Positions 18,273 through 26,622 of a DNA stretch of 64,000 nt are shown here, one piece after another. A model generated the notes under the pieces. The model was not told the origin of the DNA and ran no database searches. It saw nothing but the letters and a program-made list of their open reading frames with translations. Positions within the stretch are counted from its first letter, which is position 1; every line of letters starts with the position of its first letter. The translations under genes were made by a program, and so were the position numbers. The stretch is taken from NCBI RefSeq assembly GCF_034931125.1, contig NZ_JAYGHM010000029.1:30956-94955 (forward strand). The letters run 5' to 3'. Source of the DNA: Rivularia sp034931125 (GTDB taxonomy: Bacteria; Cyanobacteriota; Cyanobacteriia; Cyanobacteriales; Nostocaceae).

Positions 18273-18449
18273 CTATACGTTTCCTTCTCGATTCAGTTCG
18301 TTATGCTTAGTAATTGCCCATAAAGCATGAATGCTTCCGGGAAGCCAACCTAACAAAGTTAATCCAATATTAATGAATAGGGTTGGACCGACTCCATAAG
18401 TTAAGAAAATACCAACTGGAGGTACAAGTAAGCCAAGTAGAAGTTTCAT
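18273..18449 (-). CDS. Pmp3/YqaE family small membrane protein
   Basis: The 58-aa protein reads MKLLLGLLVPPVGIFLTYG, then a second helix INIGLTLLGWLPGSIHALWA and a short polar tail. These are the two helices and the PPVG and LGWLPGxxHA signatures of the Pmp3/YqaE/Blt101 family. Relatives act in membrane potential and salt or cold tolerance. An in-frame ATG 51 bp upstream (18500) would add 17 polar residues foreign to the family, so the internal ATG at 18449 is chosen. It shares strand with the YvlD-like gene upstream, about 120 bp apart. Confidence 0.88.
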   Translation of the reverse strand: MKLLLGLLVPPVGIFLTYGVGPTLFINIGLTLLGWLPGSIHALWAITKHNELNREGNV

Positions 18450-18571
18450 GTTTGTTGTTATTTGAATTAGGATTGTTTGACTTGATCGGAGACTAACCAA
18501 AATTTACGAATCTATCTAAAGATATATTTTGGTTTCAGAATTGAAAGCTTATCGTATTTACTATTAATTAA

Positions 18572-18967
18572 CTAGTTAGAAGGTAACTCAGCTTTGTTGC
18601 TTGCTTTGGTACCTGCAATAAGATTTTTCTCTACAAAGTAGTTGCTAATGAAGGTGTTAGCAAAGGACATAACTACGGGAGCGAGGAAAAAAGCGATTAT
18701 TCCCTTAACTGCAAATCCAGGAGTGAAAGCAGCAGCTAACCAGAAACAAAGTCCGTTAACTACAAGTGAAAATGCTCCTAATGTAACTAAATTAATCGGA
18801 AGGGACAGTGTTGATACAACTGGCTTAATCGAAGCATTTACTAAACCAATTACCAAACCAGCAATTAAAGCGGTTGGAAAGTTAGCGAGGTTCACACCTG
18901 GAACTACTATGTCAACGATTAGCAAACTCAATGCGGTTGCTAGGGTTGTTAAAAATATGCCTAACAT
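18572..18967 (-). CDS. Phage holin family 4 / YvlD-like membrane protein
   Basis: The 131-aa protein has four hydrophobic segments (about 3-21, 31-48, 57-78 and 88-108) and the conserved NxxIKPV motif (NASIKPVVSTLSLPINLVTLG) of the PF04020 family, named for distant similarity to phage holins but widespread in bacterial chromosomes. The function is unknown; a membrane-stress role is suggested for relatives. There is no phage context here, so a lysis role is unlikely. It lies upstream of the Pmp3-like gene on the same strand and may be co-expressed. Confidence 0.85.
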   Translation of the reverse strand: MLGIFLTTLATALSLLIVDIVVPGVNLANFPTALIAGLVIGLVNASIKPVVSTLSLPINLVTLGAFSLVVNGLCFWLAAAFTPGFAVKGIIAFFLAPVVMSFANTFISNYFVEKNLIAGTKASNKAELPSN

Positions 18968-19368
18968 AATCTCTACCTAAAAAAAACGTTTTTTGAACTC
19001 ATATATACATAATGAACAATTTGGTTAACTCTAACCTCTCTAACAAGATAGATTTGGTTTATATCAAAAGATAGGTAAGGAGGAATAGGGCATAATAAAC
19101 GTTTAGAAATTTTTAAGTATCAGTTTTCAAATTATAAATTGTATATTTTCTAATTTAGATTTAATTTAGAAGTCCCCACTTCTTGCAGATACTCCTTGCT
19201 TAAACGAGATGCTTAATTAGTGAAAGCGTATGTACTTGTGTCAAAATATTAAGATAAATGAAGCTAATACATCTATGCGAAACTACTCATTGCCAATTAG
19301 AATCTAGCAAAGTCGGGGTATAAACTAAAAAGCCCCAAGGTAAAACCACTAACAAGAAACGAATCGTT
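18968..19368. other. Intergenic region upstream of ftsW, no gene seen
   Basis: This 401-bp AT-rich stretch separates two divergent genes and should hold promoters for both. No convincing box, RNA or repeat was recognised. Confidence 0.5.
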
Positions 19369-20580
19369 GTGAAATTGAAATTAAGTCGTTTGATTCCATT
19401 CCTTGATGAAACTGTATCTAGTTGGGCGTTGGAAGCACGTCTGTTACGCTGGTTAACATTAGTTTGGTTGTTCGTAGGTTTAGCCGTGCTATTTTCGGCT
19501 TCTTACCCAGTTGCTGACGTTAAGCATGGTGATGGGCTTTACTTTTTCAAACGTCAACTGATAACTGTATTCTTGGGTTTGATATTCTTCAATATCATTG
19601 TCAATTTACCTTTTCGCAAAATAATTGGGGTATCCCATTGGTTGCTATTATTGTTTTTGGGGTTGATTATTCTTACTTTAGTTCCGGGTTTGGGAACTAA
19701 GGGGGTTTACGGTACGAGTCGTTGGTTCTCTATTGCAGGATTTCCCGTTCAACCTTCGGAATTTATTAAACCTTTTTTGGTATTGCAGAGTGCGCGAGTT
19801 TTTGGACAGTGGGATAGACTTAGCTGGGGAATTCGTATTGCTTGGTTAGTGGTTTTTGGTTTGGTATTGTTAGGAATTCTCGCACAACCCAATTTGAGTA
19901 CCACCGCACTTTGCGGTATGACTATATGGTTAATCGCGCTCGCTGCTGGTTTACCTTACAAATATTTGGGAGGTAGTGCTGGTGCAGGAGTCATACTCGC
20001 GCTTTTGAGCGTTACCGTCAATACATATCAACGCACGCGGATTACCTCTTTTTTGAATCCTTGGGATGACCCTCAAAATACAGGTTATCAGTTAGTTCAA
20101 AGTTTATTGGCAATTGGTTCTGGCAATACTTGGGGTGCAGGATTTGGACTTTCGCAACAAAAACTTTCTTGGCTACCAATTCAGGATAGTGACTTTATTT
20201 TTGCTGTATTTGCTGAAGAATTCGGCTATGTTGGCAGCTTGACACTGTTAGTAATGTTAGCTGTATTTGCAACTTTAGGATTAGTTGTAGCTCTCAAAGC
20301 TAAAAATATAATCTACAGATTATCGGCAATTGGTATTACTACTTTACTTGCGGGACAATCATTTATAAATATTGGTGTTGCTAGTGGAGTTTTACCTACT
20401 ACAGGTTTACCTTTACCATTTTTTAGTTACGGCGGAAGTTCGATAATTGCTACATTGGTTTTAACAGCTTTATTAATTAGAGTTGCTAGAGAAAGTAACG
20501 AAGCCGAGATAGTTCCATTACGAAGACAGCCGCCAAAATCTCAAAGAGAGCAGCGGTTTTTACATAAAAATAAGCTTTAG
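19369..20580 (+). CDS. ftsW: FtsW/RodA/SpoVE-family peptidoglycan polymerase (FtsW)
   Basis: The 403-aa SEDS-family protein has about ten membrane helices. Hallmarks include ARVFGQWDRLSWGIR, a long PSEF motif region (FPVQPSEFIKPFLVLQ), DSDFIFAVFAEEFGY and the C-terminal GLPLPFFSYGGSSIIATL. SEDS proteins polymerise lipid II into septal peptidoglycan. The start is a GTG at 19369; the N-terminus KLSRLIPFLDETVSSWALEARLLRW is normal for cyanobacterial FtsW. The adjacent rsmH gene, 346 bp downstream, fits a relic of the division/cell-wall cluster. RodA is the alternative; length and neighbourhood favour FtsW. Confidence 0.85.
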   Translation: MKLKLSRLIPFLDETVSSWALEARLLRWLTLVWLFVGLAVLFSASYPVADVKHGDGLYFFKRQLITVFLGLIFFNIIVNLPFRKIIGVSHWLLLLFLGLIILTLVPGLGTKGVYGTSRWFSIAGFPVQPSEFIKPFLVLQSARVFGQWDRLSWGIRIAWLVVFGLVLLGILAQPNLSTTALCGMTIWLIALAAGLPYKYLGGSAGAGVILALLSVTVNTYQRTRITSFLNPWDDPQNTGYQLVQSLLAIGSGNTWGAGFGLSQQKLSWLPIQDSDFIFAVFAEEFGYVGSLTLLVMLAVFATLGLVVALKAKNIIYRLSAIGITTLLAGQSFINIGVASGVLPTTGLPLPFFSYGGSSIIATLVLTALLIRVARESNEAEIVPLRRQPPKSQREQRFLHKNKL

Positions 20581-20684
20581 TTTGATACTTATTATTCATG
20601 AAATATTAAGTGTATTAGCCGCGATCGCAACGCTTTTAACACCCTATCTGATAATTAATAATTGCCATCGTATTTGTATCGGAG

Positions 20685-20750
20685 AACCTCACCTCGCCGT
20701 ACTGCACCCCTCTCCTTACCAAGGAGAGGGGATGGGGGTGAGGTTTTTGT
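20685..20750 (+). terminator. Large nested hairpin, likely ftsW terminator / dispersed repeat
   Basis: The inner perfect stem CCCCTCTCCTT (20707-20717) / AAGGAGAGGGG (20721-20731) is enclosed by the outer stem AACCTCACC / GGTGAGGTT and followed by TTTTT. It lies about 100 bp after ftsW. The CTCTCCTTACCAAGGAGAG unit looks like a dispersed palindrome, so the terminator role is inferred. No gene lies in the surrounding 346-bp gap. Confidence 0.55.
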
Positions 20751-20926
20751 ACTCTATTCACCTGAAAAGCGCTATATTCTCGAACCTAGTTACGCGATCG
20801 CAATCTCGGCTTTTGCTTTAGTTTATCGTTTTAGCAGACTGCGCGATCAAAAAAAATAATTTTATTAATCCTGTAATGTAGTTAATAAATCCATAAGCCC
20901 CGTCCAAAATCTTTAAAAAATCTATC

Positions 20927-21832
20927 ATGATTAACGAATCGCCAATATCATCTAATATCGAAACACCTGCTTTTTTACATATTCCCGTTTTAGGAAAGGA
21001 AATAATTGCAGGTTTGGCGATACGCAGTAACGGACATTATTTAGATACAACAGTTGGTGGTGGTGGGCATTCGCGTTTAATTTTAGATGCTGCACCGGAT
21101 ACCAAAATAACGGCGATCGATCAAGATGAAGATGCTTTAACGGCAGCAAAAAATAATTTGGCTAAGTATGGGAATCGTGTAGAATTTGTCCACAGTAATT
21201 TCGCATTTTACGAGTTTCCACGCAATACTTTTGACGGGATTATTGCAGATTTAGGAGTTAGTTCTTACCATTTGGACAATCCGGAAAGGGGTTTTAGTTT
21301 TCGTCACGAAGCCGAACTTGATATGCGGATGGATAGAAGTCAGTTGCTAACTGCTGCTGAAGCGATAAATCATTGGGATGAGGAGGAATTAGCAAATATT
21401 TTCTTTAAATATGGTGAGGAACGGTTATCAAGACGTATTGCTAGACGTATTGTGGAAAAACGACCATTTCATACTACAACTGAGTTAGCGGAAACGATAT
21501 CTTATTGCGTTCCTCGGAAGTATCGCTACGGCAGAATTCACCCCGCAACTCGGGTTTTCCAAGGTTTACGAATTGCTATAAATGATGAATTAAAGTCTTT
21601 AGAAACTCTTTTAGAAAAAGCACCGGACGCACTTGTTGAAGGTGGAAAAATCGCAATTATTAGTTTTCATAGTTTGGAAGACAGAATAGTTAAACACGCT
21701 TTCAAAGATTCACCATCGTTAAAGGTGTTGACAAAAAAGCCGATTATTGCACAAGAAGAGGAAATTTCGACTAATCCCCGCTCTCGTTCTGCTAAATTGA
21801 GAATAGCTGAGTTGGTTAGCAGTGAACAGTGA
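20927..21832 (+). CDS. rsmH: 16S rRNA (cytosine(1402)-N4)-methyltransferase
   Basis: The 301-aa protein is RsmH (MraW). It opens with FLHIPVLGKEIIAGLAIRSN, carries the SAM-binding YLDTTVGGGGHSRLIL (about 38-53), the GIIADLGVSSYHLDNPERGFSF active-site region, the RIHPATRVFQGLRI motif and the C-terminal IISFHSLEDRIVKHAF. It methylates N4 of C1402 in 16S rRNA and so tunes start-codon decoding. Length and all motifs are standard. In many bacteria it sits in the mra division cluster with ftsW, as here. The tail ends just before a repeat-rich zone. Confidence 0.96.
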   Translation: MINESPISSNIETPAFLHIPVLGKEIIAGLAIRSNGHYLDTTVGGGGHSRLILDAAPDTKITAIDQDEDALTAAKNNLAKYGNRVEFVHSNFAFYEFPRNTFDGIIADLGVSSYHLDNPERGFSFRHEAELDMRMDRSQLLTAAEAINHWDEEELANIFFKYGEERLSRRIARRIVEKRPFHTTTELAETISYCVPRKYRYGRIHPATRVFQGLRIAINDELKSLETLLEKAPDALVEGGKIAIISFHSLEDRIVKHAFKDSPSLKVLTKKPIIAQEEEISTNPRSRSAKLRIAELVSSEQ

Positions 21833-21934
21833 GCAGTTAGCAGCTAAACGTCCGCATGGGGCTATATTTACAAGCAGGCTTTATTTTTGTAGTCACACCC
21901 TTCTAGTACTTCACCACATTAATTTTGCGGGGTA

Positions 21935-22104
21935 AGAAATTCGTAGTGGGAGCGTCTCGCTCCCTGATGGTAACGAGCGAGCGGGACAATTAGCGAGCGG
22001 GACAATCCCTGATGGTAACGAGCGAGCGGGACGCTCGCACTACGCTAACTCCTCATAACTTATGTGGTAGACCAGTAGTACTTCGCTACATTAAATATGA
22101 TAGG
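21935..22104. repeat. AGCGAGCGGGAC dispersed repeat, left of an assembly gap
   Basis: Short blocks recur here: GGGAGCGTCTCGCTCCCTGA, TGGTAACGAGCGAGCGGGAC (twice) and GACGCTCGCACTACG. They are followed by CCTCATAACTTATGTGG and run into the N gap at 22105. The same blocks appear at 54645, 56094, 59963 and 60521. No coding function is seen. Confidence 0.65.
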
Positions 22105-22500
22105 NNNNNNNNNNNNNNNNNNNNNNNNNNNNNNNNNNNNNNNNNNNNNNNNNNNNNNNNNNNNNNNNNNNNNNNNNNNNNNNNNNNNNNNNNNNNNNNN
22201 NNNNNNNNNNNNNNNNNNNNNNNNNNNNNNNNNNNNNNNNNNNNNNNNNNNNNNNNNNNNNNNNNNNNNNNNNNNNNNNNNNNNNNNNNNNNNNNNNNNN
22301 NNNNNNNNNNNNNNNNNNNNNNNNNNNNNNNNNNNNNNNNNNNNNNNNNNNNNNNNNNNNNNNNNNNNNNNNNNNNNNNNNNNNNNNNNNNNNNNNNNNN
22401 NNNNNNNNNNNNNNNNNNNNNNNNNNNNNNNNNNNNNNNNNNNNNNNNNNNNNNNNNNNNNNNNNNNNNNNNNNNNNNNNNNNNNNNNNNNNNNNNNNNN
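22105..22500. other. Assembly gap (396 N)
   Basis: The run of N is bordered on the left by AGCGAGCGGGAC repeats and on the right by an 18-bp tandem array, so the gap very likely reflects repeat collapse. Its true content and length are unknown. Any open frame through it is meaningless. Confidence 0.95.
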
Positions 22501-22620
22501 AGCGAGCTAAGAGCAACCAGCGAGCTAAGAGCAACCAGCGAGCTAAGAGCAACCAGCGAGCTAAGAGCAACCAGCGAGCGAGACGCATGTCCTTACGGAC
22601 ACGCTGCGCTACCGCACTAC
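22501..22620. repeat. 18-bp tandem repeat plus AGCGAGCGAGACGC block
   Basis: Four exact copies of AGCGAGCTAAGAGCAACC span 22501-22572. They are followed by AGCGAGCGAGACGCATGTCC and a CTTACGGACACGCT palindromic tail. The array emerges from the gap, so more copies probably lie hidden. The frame is open on both strands only because 18 is a multiple of three. Confidence 0.75.
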
Positions 22621-22694
22621 CCAAACCTATCAAAAATGAATAATTTAGACCACTAGGGTGCGGACGGCTTTTTGTAATAATTGATAACTCTTGA

Positions 22695-24017
22695 CTATTC
22701 ACTGATAACTGTTCTAGGTAACTCTATACAAAAGGTTGATCCTTCACCAAGTGAACTTTCTACGGTAATAGTTCCTTGCATTAAATTTAATAAATCTTTG
22801 ACTATTGCTAATCCTAATCCCGTTCCTTGGTAGCGACGGGTTTTAGTTTGATTTACTTGCCTAAATGCTTGGAAAATATAATTTAAATCAATTTCTGAAA
22901 TACCAATACCTGTATCTTTTACTATAATGATAATTTTATCGTCGTTTAATTCTTGTAGTTCAACTAATACACTACCAGTTTCTGTAAATTTAATTGCGTT
23001 GCAAATTAAGTTAGTTAATAGTTGTTGAATCCGAATAGGGTCATTAAGCACTTTTACATTTTGAATATTTATATCAATATTTAAAGCGATGTTTTTCTGG
23101 TTCGCAAAAAAACGTAAGTCGTCTGTAATTAACTTAAATAACTCTGTAATATTAAAATACTGTAGATTAAGACTAAATTTTCCTTCTTCTAATTTGGCAA
23201 AGTCTAGCATATTATTAATTAGCGTTAATAGCTGTTTGCCATTTCTGATAATCGTTTCTACCATATTTACTGACTGCGGAGTAAACTGATTTTTGTTTAA
23301 CCGCAAGAGTACGTCGGAAAAGCCTAAAATGGCATTTAGAGGTGTACGCAATTCATGGGATAAAACCGCGATTATTTTCGATTTGAATTCTGCGGCTTCT
23401 CGTAGATGCAAATTTTGCAGTTCTACAAAACGTGTTTTTTCTTCTGCTTGTTTGCGATCGCTAACATTGCGTAATAACCAGCGTATACCAATGCAGTTAG
23501 CCTTATTGTCGTTTGTAGTAGTGGCGCTAATTTCACAATCAAACAAAATCCCCTGAGAATTTTGCAACCCAATTTCCCAATCTCTTAGTTGGGTTTGTTG
23601 GCATAAACGAGCTAGCTTTTCGCGAAATTTTCGACGTGCTTGTTGAGGAACGAAGACTATCAACAGTTTACCAAGAATTCTAGTTTTATCTATAGCAAAT
23701 AGTTGTGATGCAGCTTGGTTAGCTTCGAGGATTTTGCCATTAATATCTGTCACAAGATAACCATCGGGAGCAAAATCAAATAATTCTTGATAGCGCTGAC
23801 GTTCTTTTTCTATTTCTTGCTGATATTCTACTAATTGCTCGTTTTGTTGGAGCAATTCTTCTTCTGCTACGTGAAGTTCTTCTAAACTAACACTCAATTG
23901 CTCGACAGCTTGAATGAGTAATTCTTGCTGTTGAGGTGCTTCATGAACTGATTTATATAGTGAATCTGTTTGCTGACGAACTCCTTCTACTTTTCTAATG
24001 AATCGATCAAATTTCAT
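22695..24017 (-). CDS. PAS-domain sensor histidine kinase
   Basis: The 440-aa protein has an N-terminal coiled coil rich in Glu/Gln (about 35-78), a PAS domain (about 75-190, starting YQELFDFAPDGYLVTDINGK) and a HisKA dimerisation domain with the phospho-acceptor His221 in AVLSHELRTPLNAILGF. The HATPase domain has the N-box NLICNAIKFTETG, the G1 box VKDTGIGI and the G2 box GTGLGLAIV. It has no membrane helices and no receiver domain, so it is soluble and should phosphorylate a separate response regulator, none of which is visible nearby. It lies 360 bp downstream of the cheR-like gene, same strand, and resembles the kinase half of CheB-CheR hybrid kinases. Confidence 0.9.
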   Translation of the reverse strand: MKFDRFIRKVEGVRQQTDSLYKSVHEAPQQQELLIQAVEQLSVSLEELHVAEEELLQQNEQLVEYQQEIEKERQRYQELFDFAPDGYLVTDINGKILEANQAASQLFAIDKTRILGKLLIVFVPQQARRKFREKLARLCQQTQLRDWEIGLQNSQGILFDCEISATTTNDNKANCIGIRWLLRNVSDRKQAEEKTRFVELQNLHLREAAEFKSKIIAVLSHELRTPLNAILGFSDVLLRLNKNQFTPQSVNMVETIIRNGKQLLTLINNMLDFAKLEEGKFSLNLQYFNITELFKLITDDLRFFANQKNIALNIDINIQNVKVLNDPIRIQQLLTNLICNAIKFTETGSVLVELQELNDDKIIIIVKDTGIGISEIDLNYIFQAFRQVNQTKTRRYQGTGLGLAIVKDLLNLMQGTITVESSLGEGSTFCIELPRTVISE

Positions 24018-24376
24018 AATATACCTTTGTTTTATTAAAATTCAAATTAAATAAATATTAAACAGCAAAGCCCAAATATGATATATCTTTTTTTTAATTA
24101 TGTATCTGTCTTAATGCTTACCTGTGTAATTTTATGGCTCATCCGTACTTAGTATGCTATAAAAATCATCAAAAAAGGGAATAGGGAATAAAATTTAGTA
24201 TTTACTATTAATTTCAAATCATACAGCTTGTTTCCTTTATCTAGTAAGCTTTTGATCTATACTTTTAACATACTATGTACTGAAGAACCAATTTTATTCT
24301 ATTTGAGTACTAAGTATAAAATTAATAACTCCTAATTTCTAACTCATAACTTCTAACTCCTAAATCCTAACTATTT
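24018..24376. other. Intergenic region with degenerate heptamer repeats
   Basis: This 359-bp AT-rich spacer lies between the histidine-kinase and cheR-like genes. Its cheR-proximal end (about 24320-24372) is a degenerate run of CTAACTC/TTCTAACT heptamers. No gene was found. Confidence 0.5.
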
Positions 24377-26239
24377 TTACCCTTTTTTCTCGCATTCTTC
24401 CATTAATAAAATTACTCCTTGAATATCTGTTCCTGAGTTTATTAATGGGGTCAAAATTATGTGACAACCTATTGATTTACCTCTACGGTTTGTTGCATTT
24501 AGCGTTAATTCGTGGTATTCAGTTTCTTTATTAAGAATTGCTTTTAATAGCTGTCTGAGTTTTTCAATAGGTAAACCGATATCTAAACTCATAAAATGTT
24601 GCGAAAAAACTTCGTCAAACCGCAATCCCCACAAGTCTTCTGCTTTGCGATTCCAAATTAAAATATGCAGTTCCGGACTGAGAACAACCACACCAGAACG
24701 GATACTGGTCAAAATAGATTCTAAAAAACAGTTAACGCGATTTAATTCGTCGCTATTGTCGCGCATTTCTTCGTTCATAGTCTGCAATTCTTCGTTGGTA
24801 GATTGCAGTTCTTCGTTCATTGTTTCCAATTCTTCGTTGGTTGACTGAAGTTCTTCATTGGTAGTTTCTAATTCTTCAACAGTGGACTGAAGTTCTTCGT
24901 TAGTAGTTTCTAATTCTTCGTTGGTTGACTGAAGTTCTTCGTAAGCTGTTTCTAATTCCTGATTAGAATGGACTAATTCTTGTTGCAAATCCTTAAATCG
25001 TGTCACATCAGTAAAGACTATTTTTATCCCCAGCAATTCATCCGTATTTTCATGAAGTAAAGGCATAATTTGTACGTCAAGATATTTGATTTCCCGATCG
25101 GAATTTGACCATTCTATGTCTTTTAAATAAATAGCACGTCGATTACTATGAACTTGATCGATTCGCGATCGCAAATCTACAGGACGATAGGAAATTTCTA
25201 AATCTTGTAACGGACGACCGATATCTTTGGGATTGATATTAAATATACTACGGGCTTGAGCGTTGACCAAAATTACGGTGCTGTGAAGGTCTACAATGAT
25301 TTGGACAACTGAATCTGTCTCAAACATTGCTTCATAAATATGGTTTCTGTCTACAACTTCGGGAATTTGTTGTTGATTATTAACTGAGTAACCCATTCCT
25401 AAAAGCATTTGTCGAAAATTACCATTAGGAACTTTGTTAAACACTCTTTTGCGTAAATCAAGTGATGAAAATAGATGATTACGACTAAACAACATTTCAG
25501 CTTTACCCAAAAACAAGAAACCCCCGCTATTTAAAGCAAAGTGAAAGCGATCGAGAATTTTGCTTTGAGTTTCGCTATTAAAATACATTAAAGTATTACG
25601 ACATATCAACAAGTCTATTTTAGATATAGGTGCATCCTGAACTAAATCGTGACGACCAAAAATAACCCCCCGACGCAGTTCTTTTTGAACGCTGAAGTGA
25701 TTGTTTATTTGTTCAAAATATTTTTCCAGTACGGGTGGAGGAACGTTCTCCACTTGTTTAGTTGTATAACTTGCGTGACGAGCGTAGTTGAGAGCTTCCA
25801 TGTCAACATCTGTCGCAAAAACTTTGACTCGCTGGGTATATTCTTCCATACCTAAAATTTTCGCAAGCAAAATTGCGATCGTATAAGTTTCTTCTCCAGA
25901 AGCACATCCAGCACTCCATATCCGAATTGGTTTACTTGGATTCTTATTATTAACAATAGTGGGAATAATTTCCGTTGCAATATATTCCCAAGCTTGTGGT
26001 TCCCGGAAGAAAGTAGTAACGTTAATTAAAATTGTATTGAATAATTCAACAAATTCGTCTGGGTGTACTTCCAAATAATCGAGATACTCAGCGTCACTTT
26101 CTACACTAATTGTTTGCATCCGCTTGCAAATACGACGACTTAAACTAGCACGCTTGTAACCGCTAAAATCAAAGCCACGGTTGCCTTTAATGTATTGCAA
26201 TAAAGTTTCTAATTCGGGGTTTTCTGATGTATTAGTCAA
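24377..26239 (-). CDS. CheR-type methyltransferase with coiled coil and PAS domains
   Basis: The 620-aa protein starts with a CheR module: the N-terminal helix domain, then SAM binding IRIWSAGCASGEETYTIAIL near residue 105 and LLICRNTLMYF, the LxCRNxxxYF motif. It is followed by a PAS-like segment (about 300-410). A long coiled coil (about 420-490) is built of near-perfect repeats of NEELQST/NEELETT, and a second PAS domain ends the protein. CheR enzymes methylate glutamates of chemoreceptors; here the target is unknown. The same domains occur fused in CheB-CheR-PAS-HK hybrids of other bacteria, but here CheB, CheR and kinase are three separate genes in order on one strand. Confidence 0.9.
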   Translation of the reverse strand: MTNTSENPELETLLQYIKGNRGFDFSGYKRASLSRRICKRMQTISVESDAEYLDYLEVHPDEFVELFNTILINVTTFFREPQAWEYIATEIIPTIVNNKNPSKPIRIWSAGCASGEETYTIAILLAKILGMEEYTQRVKVFATDVDMEALNYARHASYTTKQVENVPPPVLEKYFEQINNHFSVQKELRRGVIFGRHDLVQDAPISKIDLLICRNTLMYFNSETQSKILDRFHFALNSGGFLFLGKAEMLFSRNHLFSSLDLRKRVFNKVPNGNFRQMLLGMGYSVNNQQQIPEVVDRNHIYEAMFETDSVVQIIVDLHSTVILVNAQARSIFNINPKDIGRPLQDLEISYRPVDLRSRIDQVHSNRRAIYLKDIEWSNSDREIKYLDVQIMPLLHENTDELLGIKIVFTDVTRFKDLQQELVHSNQELETAYEELQSTNEELETTNEELQSTVEELETTNEELQSTNEELETMNEELQSTNEELQTMNEEMRDNSDELNRVNCFLESILTSIRSGVVVLSPELHILIWNRKAEDLWGLRFDEVFSQHFMSLDIGLPIEKLRQLLKAILNKETEYHELTLNATNRRGKSIGCHIILTPLINSGTDIQGVILLMEECEKKG

Positions 26240-26330
26240 TGTATTAACTTCCGCTGTGACAAACGATCTTTAGATTAATTAGGAAATTATTTATTTATAA
26301 TAAAATATGATTTTTAAAAACTCACCCTCG

Positions 26331-26622
26331 TAACTCGTTCCCAGTCTCTAACTCGTTCCCAGTCTCTGGCTGGGAATGTATATTATGAGGCTCTGCCTCT
26401 AGTTAATTTACCGGAGGCAGAGCCTCCTGTAATGGGTTCCCAGTCAAATTGGTTTTTCTTCCACATTTGCATTAGTCTTAATAACTCGTTCCCAGTCTCT
26501 AACTCGTTCCCAGTCTCTGGCTGGGAATGTATATTATGAGGCTCTGCCTCTAGTTAATTTACCGGAGGCAGAGCCTCCTGTAATGGGTTCCCAGTCAAAT
26601 TGGTTTTTCTTCCACATTTGCA
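26331..26622. repeat. Tandem 141-bp duplication of a GTTCCCAG/GGCTCTGCC repeat with the cheB 3' end
   Basis: Two near-identical copies, 26331-26471 and 26482-26622, have a period of 151 bp and a 10-bp spacer. Each holds GTTCCCAGTCTCTGGCTGGG, GAGGCTCTGCCTC and its inverted partner GAGGCAGAGCCTC. Each ends with the last 28 bp of the CheB-like coding sequence (AATTGGTTTTTCTTCCAC). Only the second copy is part of the gene; the first is a displaced duplicate. Related repeats occur at 29972, 48021 and 53535. Confidence 0.85.

Noticed and set aside
18572..18967. Phage lysis holin
   Set aside because: The protein belongs to the PF04020 family, chromosomal and widespread; no phage genes lie near.
20582..20859. 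Small frames after ftsW
   Set aside because: They cross the CCTCACC palindrome and show no start signal or recognisable composition.
22501..22572. Possible CRISPR array
   Set aside because: The 18-bp units follow each other directly with no unique spacers, and no cas gene is near.
22012..22702. Open frames running through the N gap near 22.1-22.7 kb
   Set aside because: They are open only because N is read as no stop and because the 18-bp repeat is frame-neutral.
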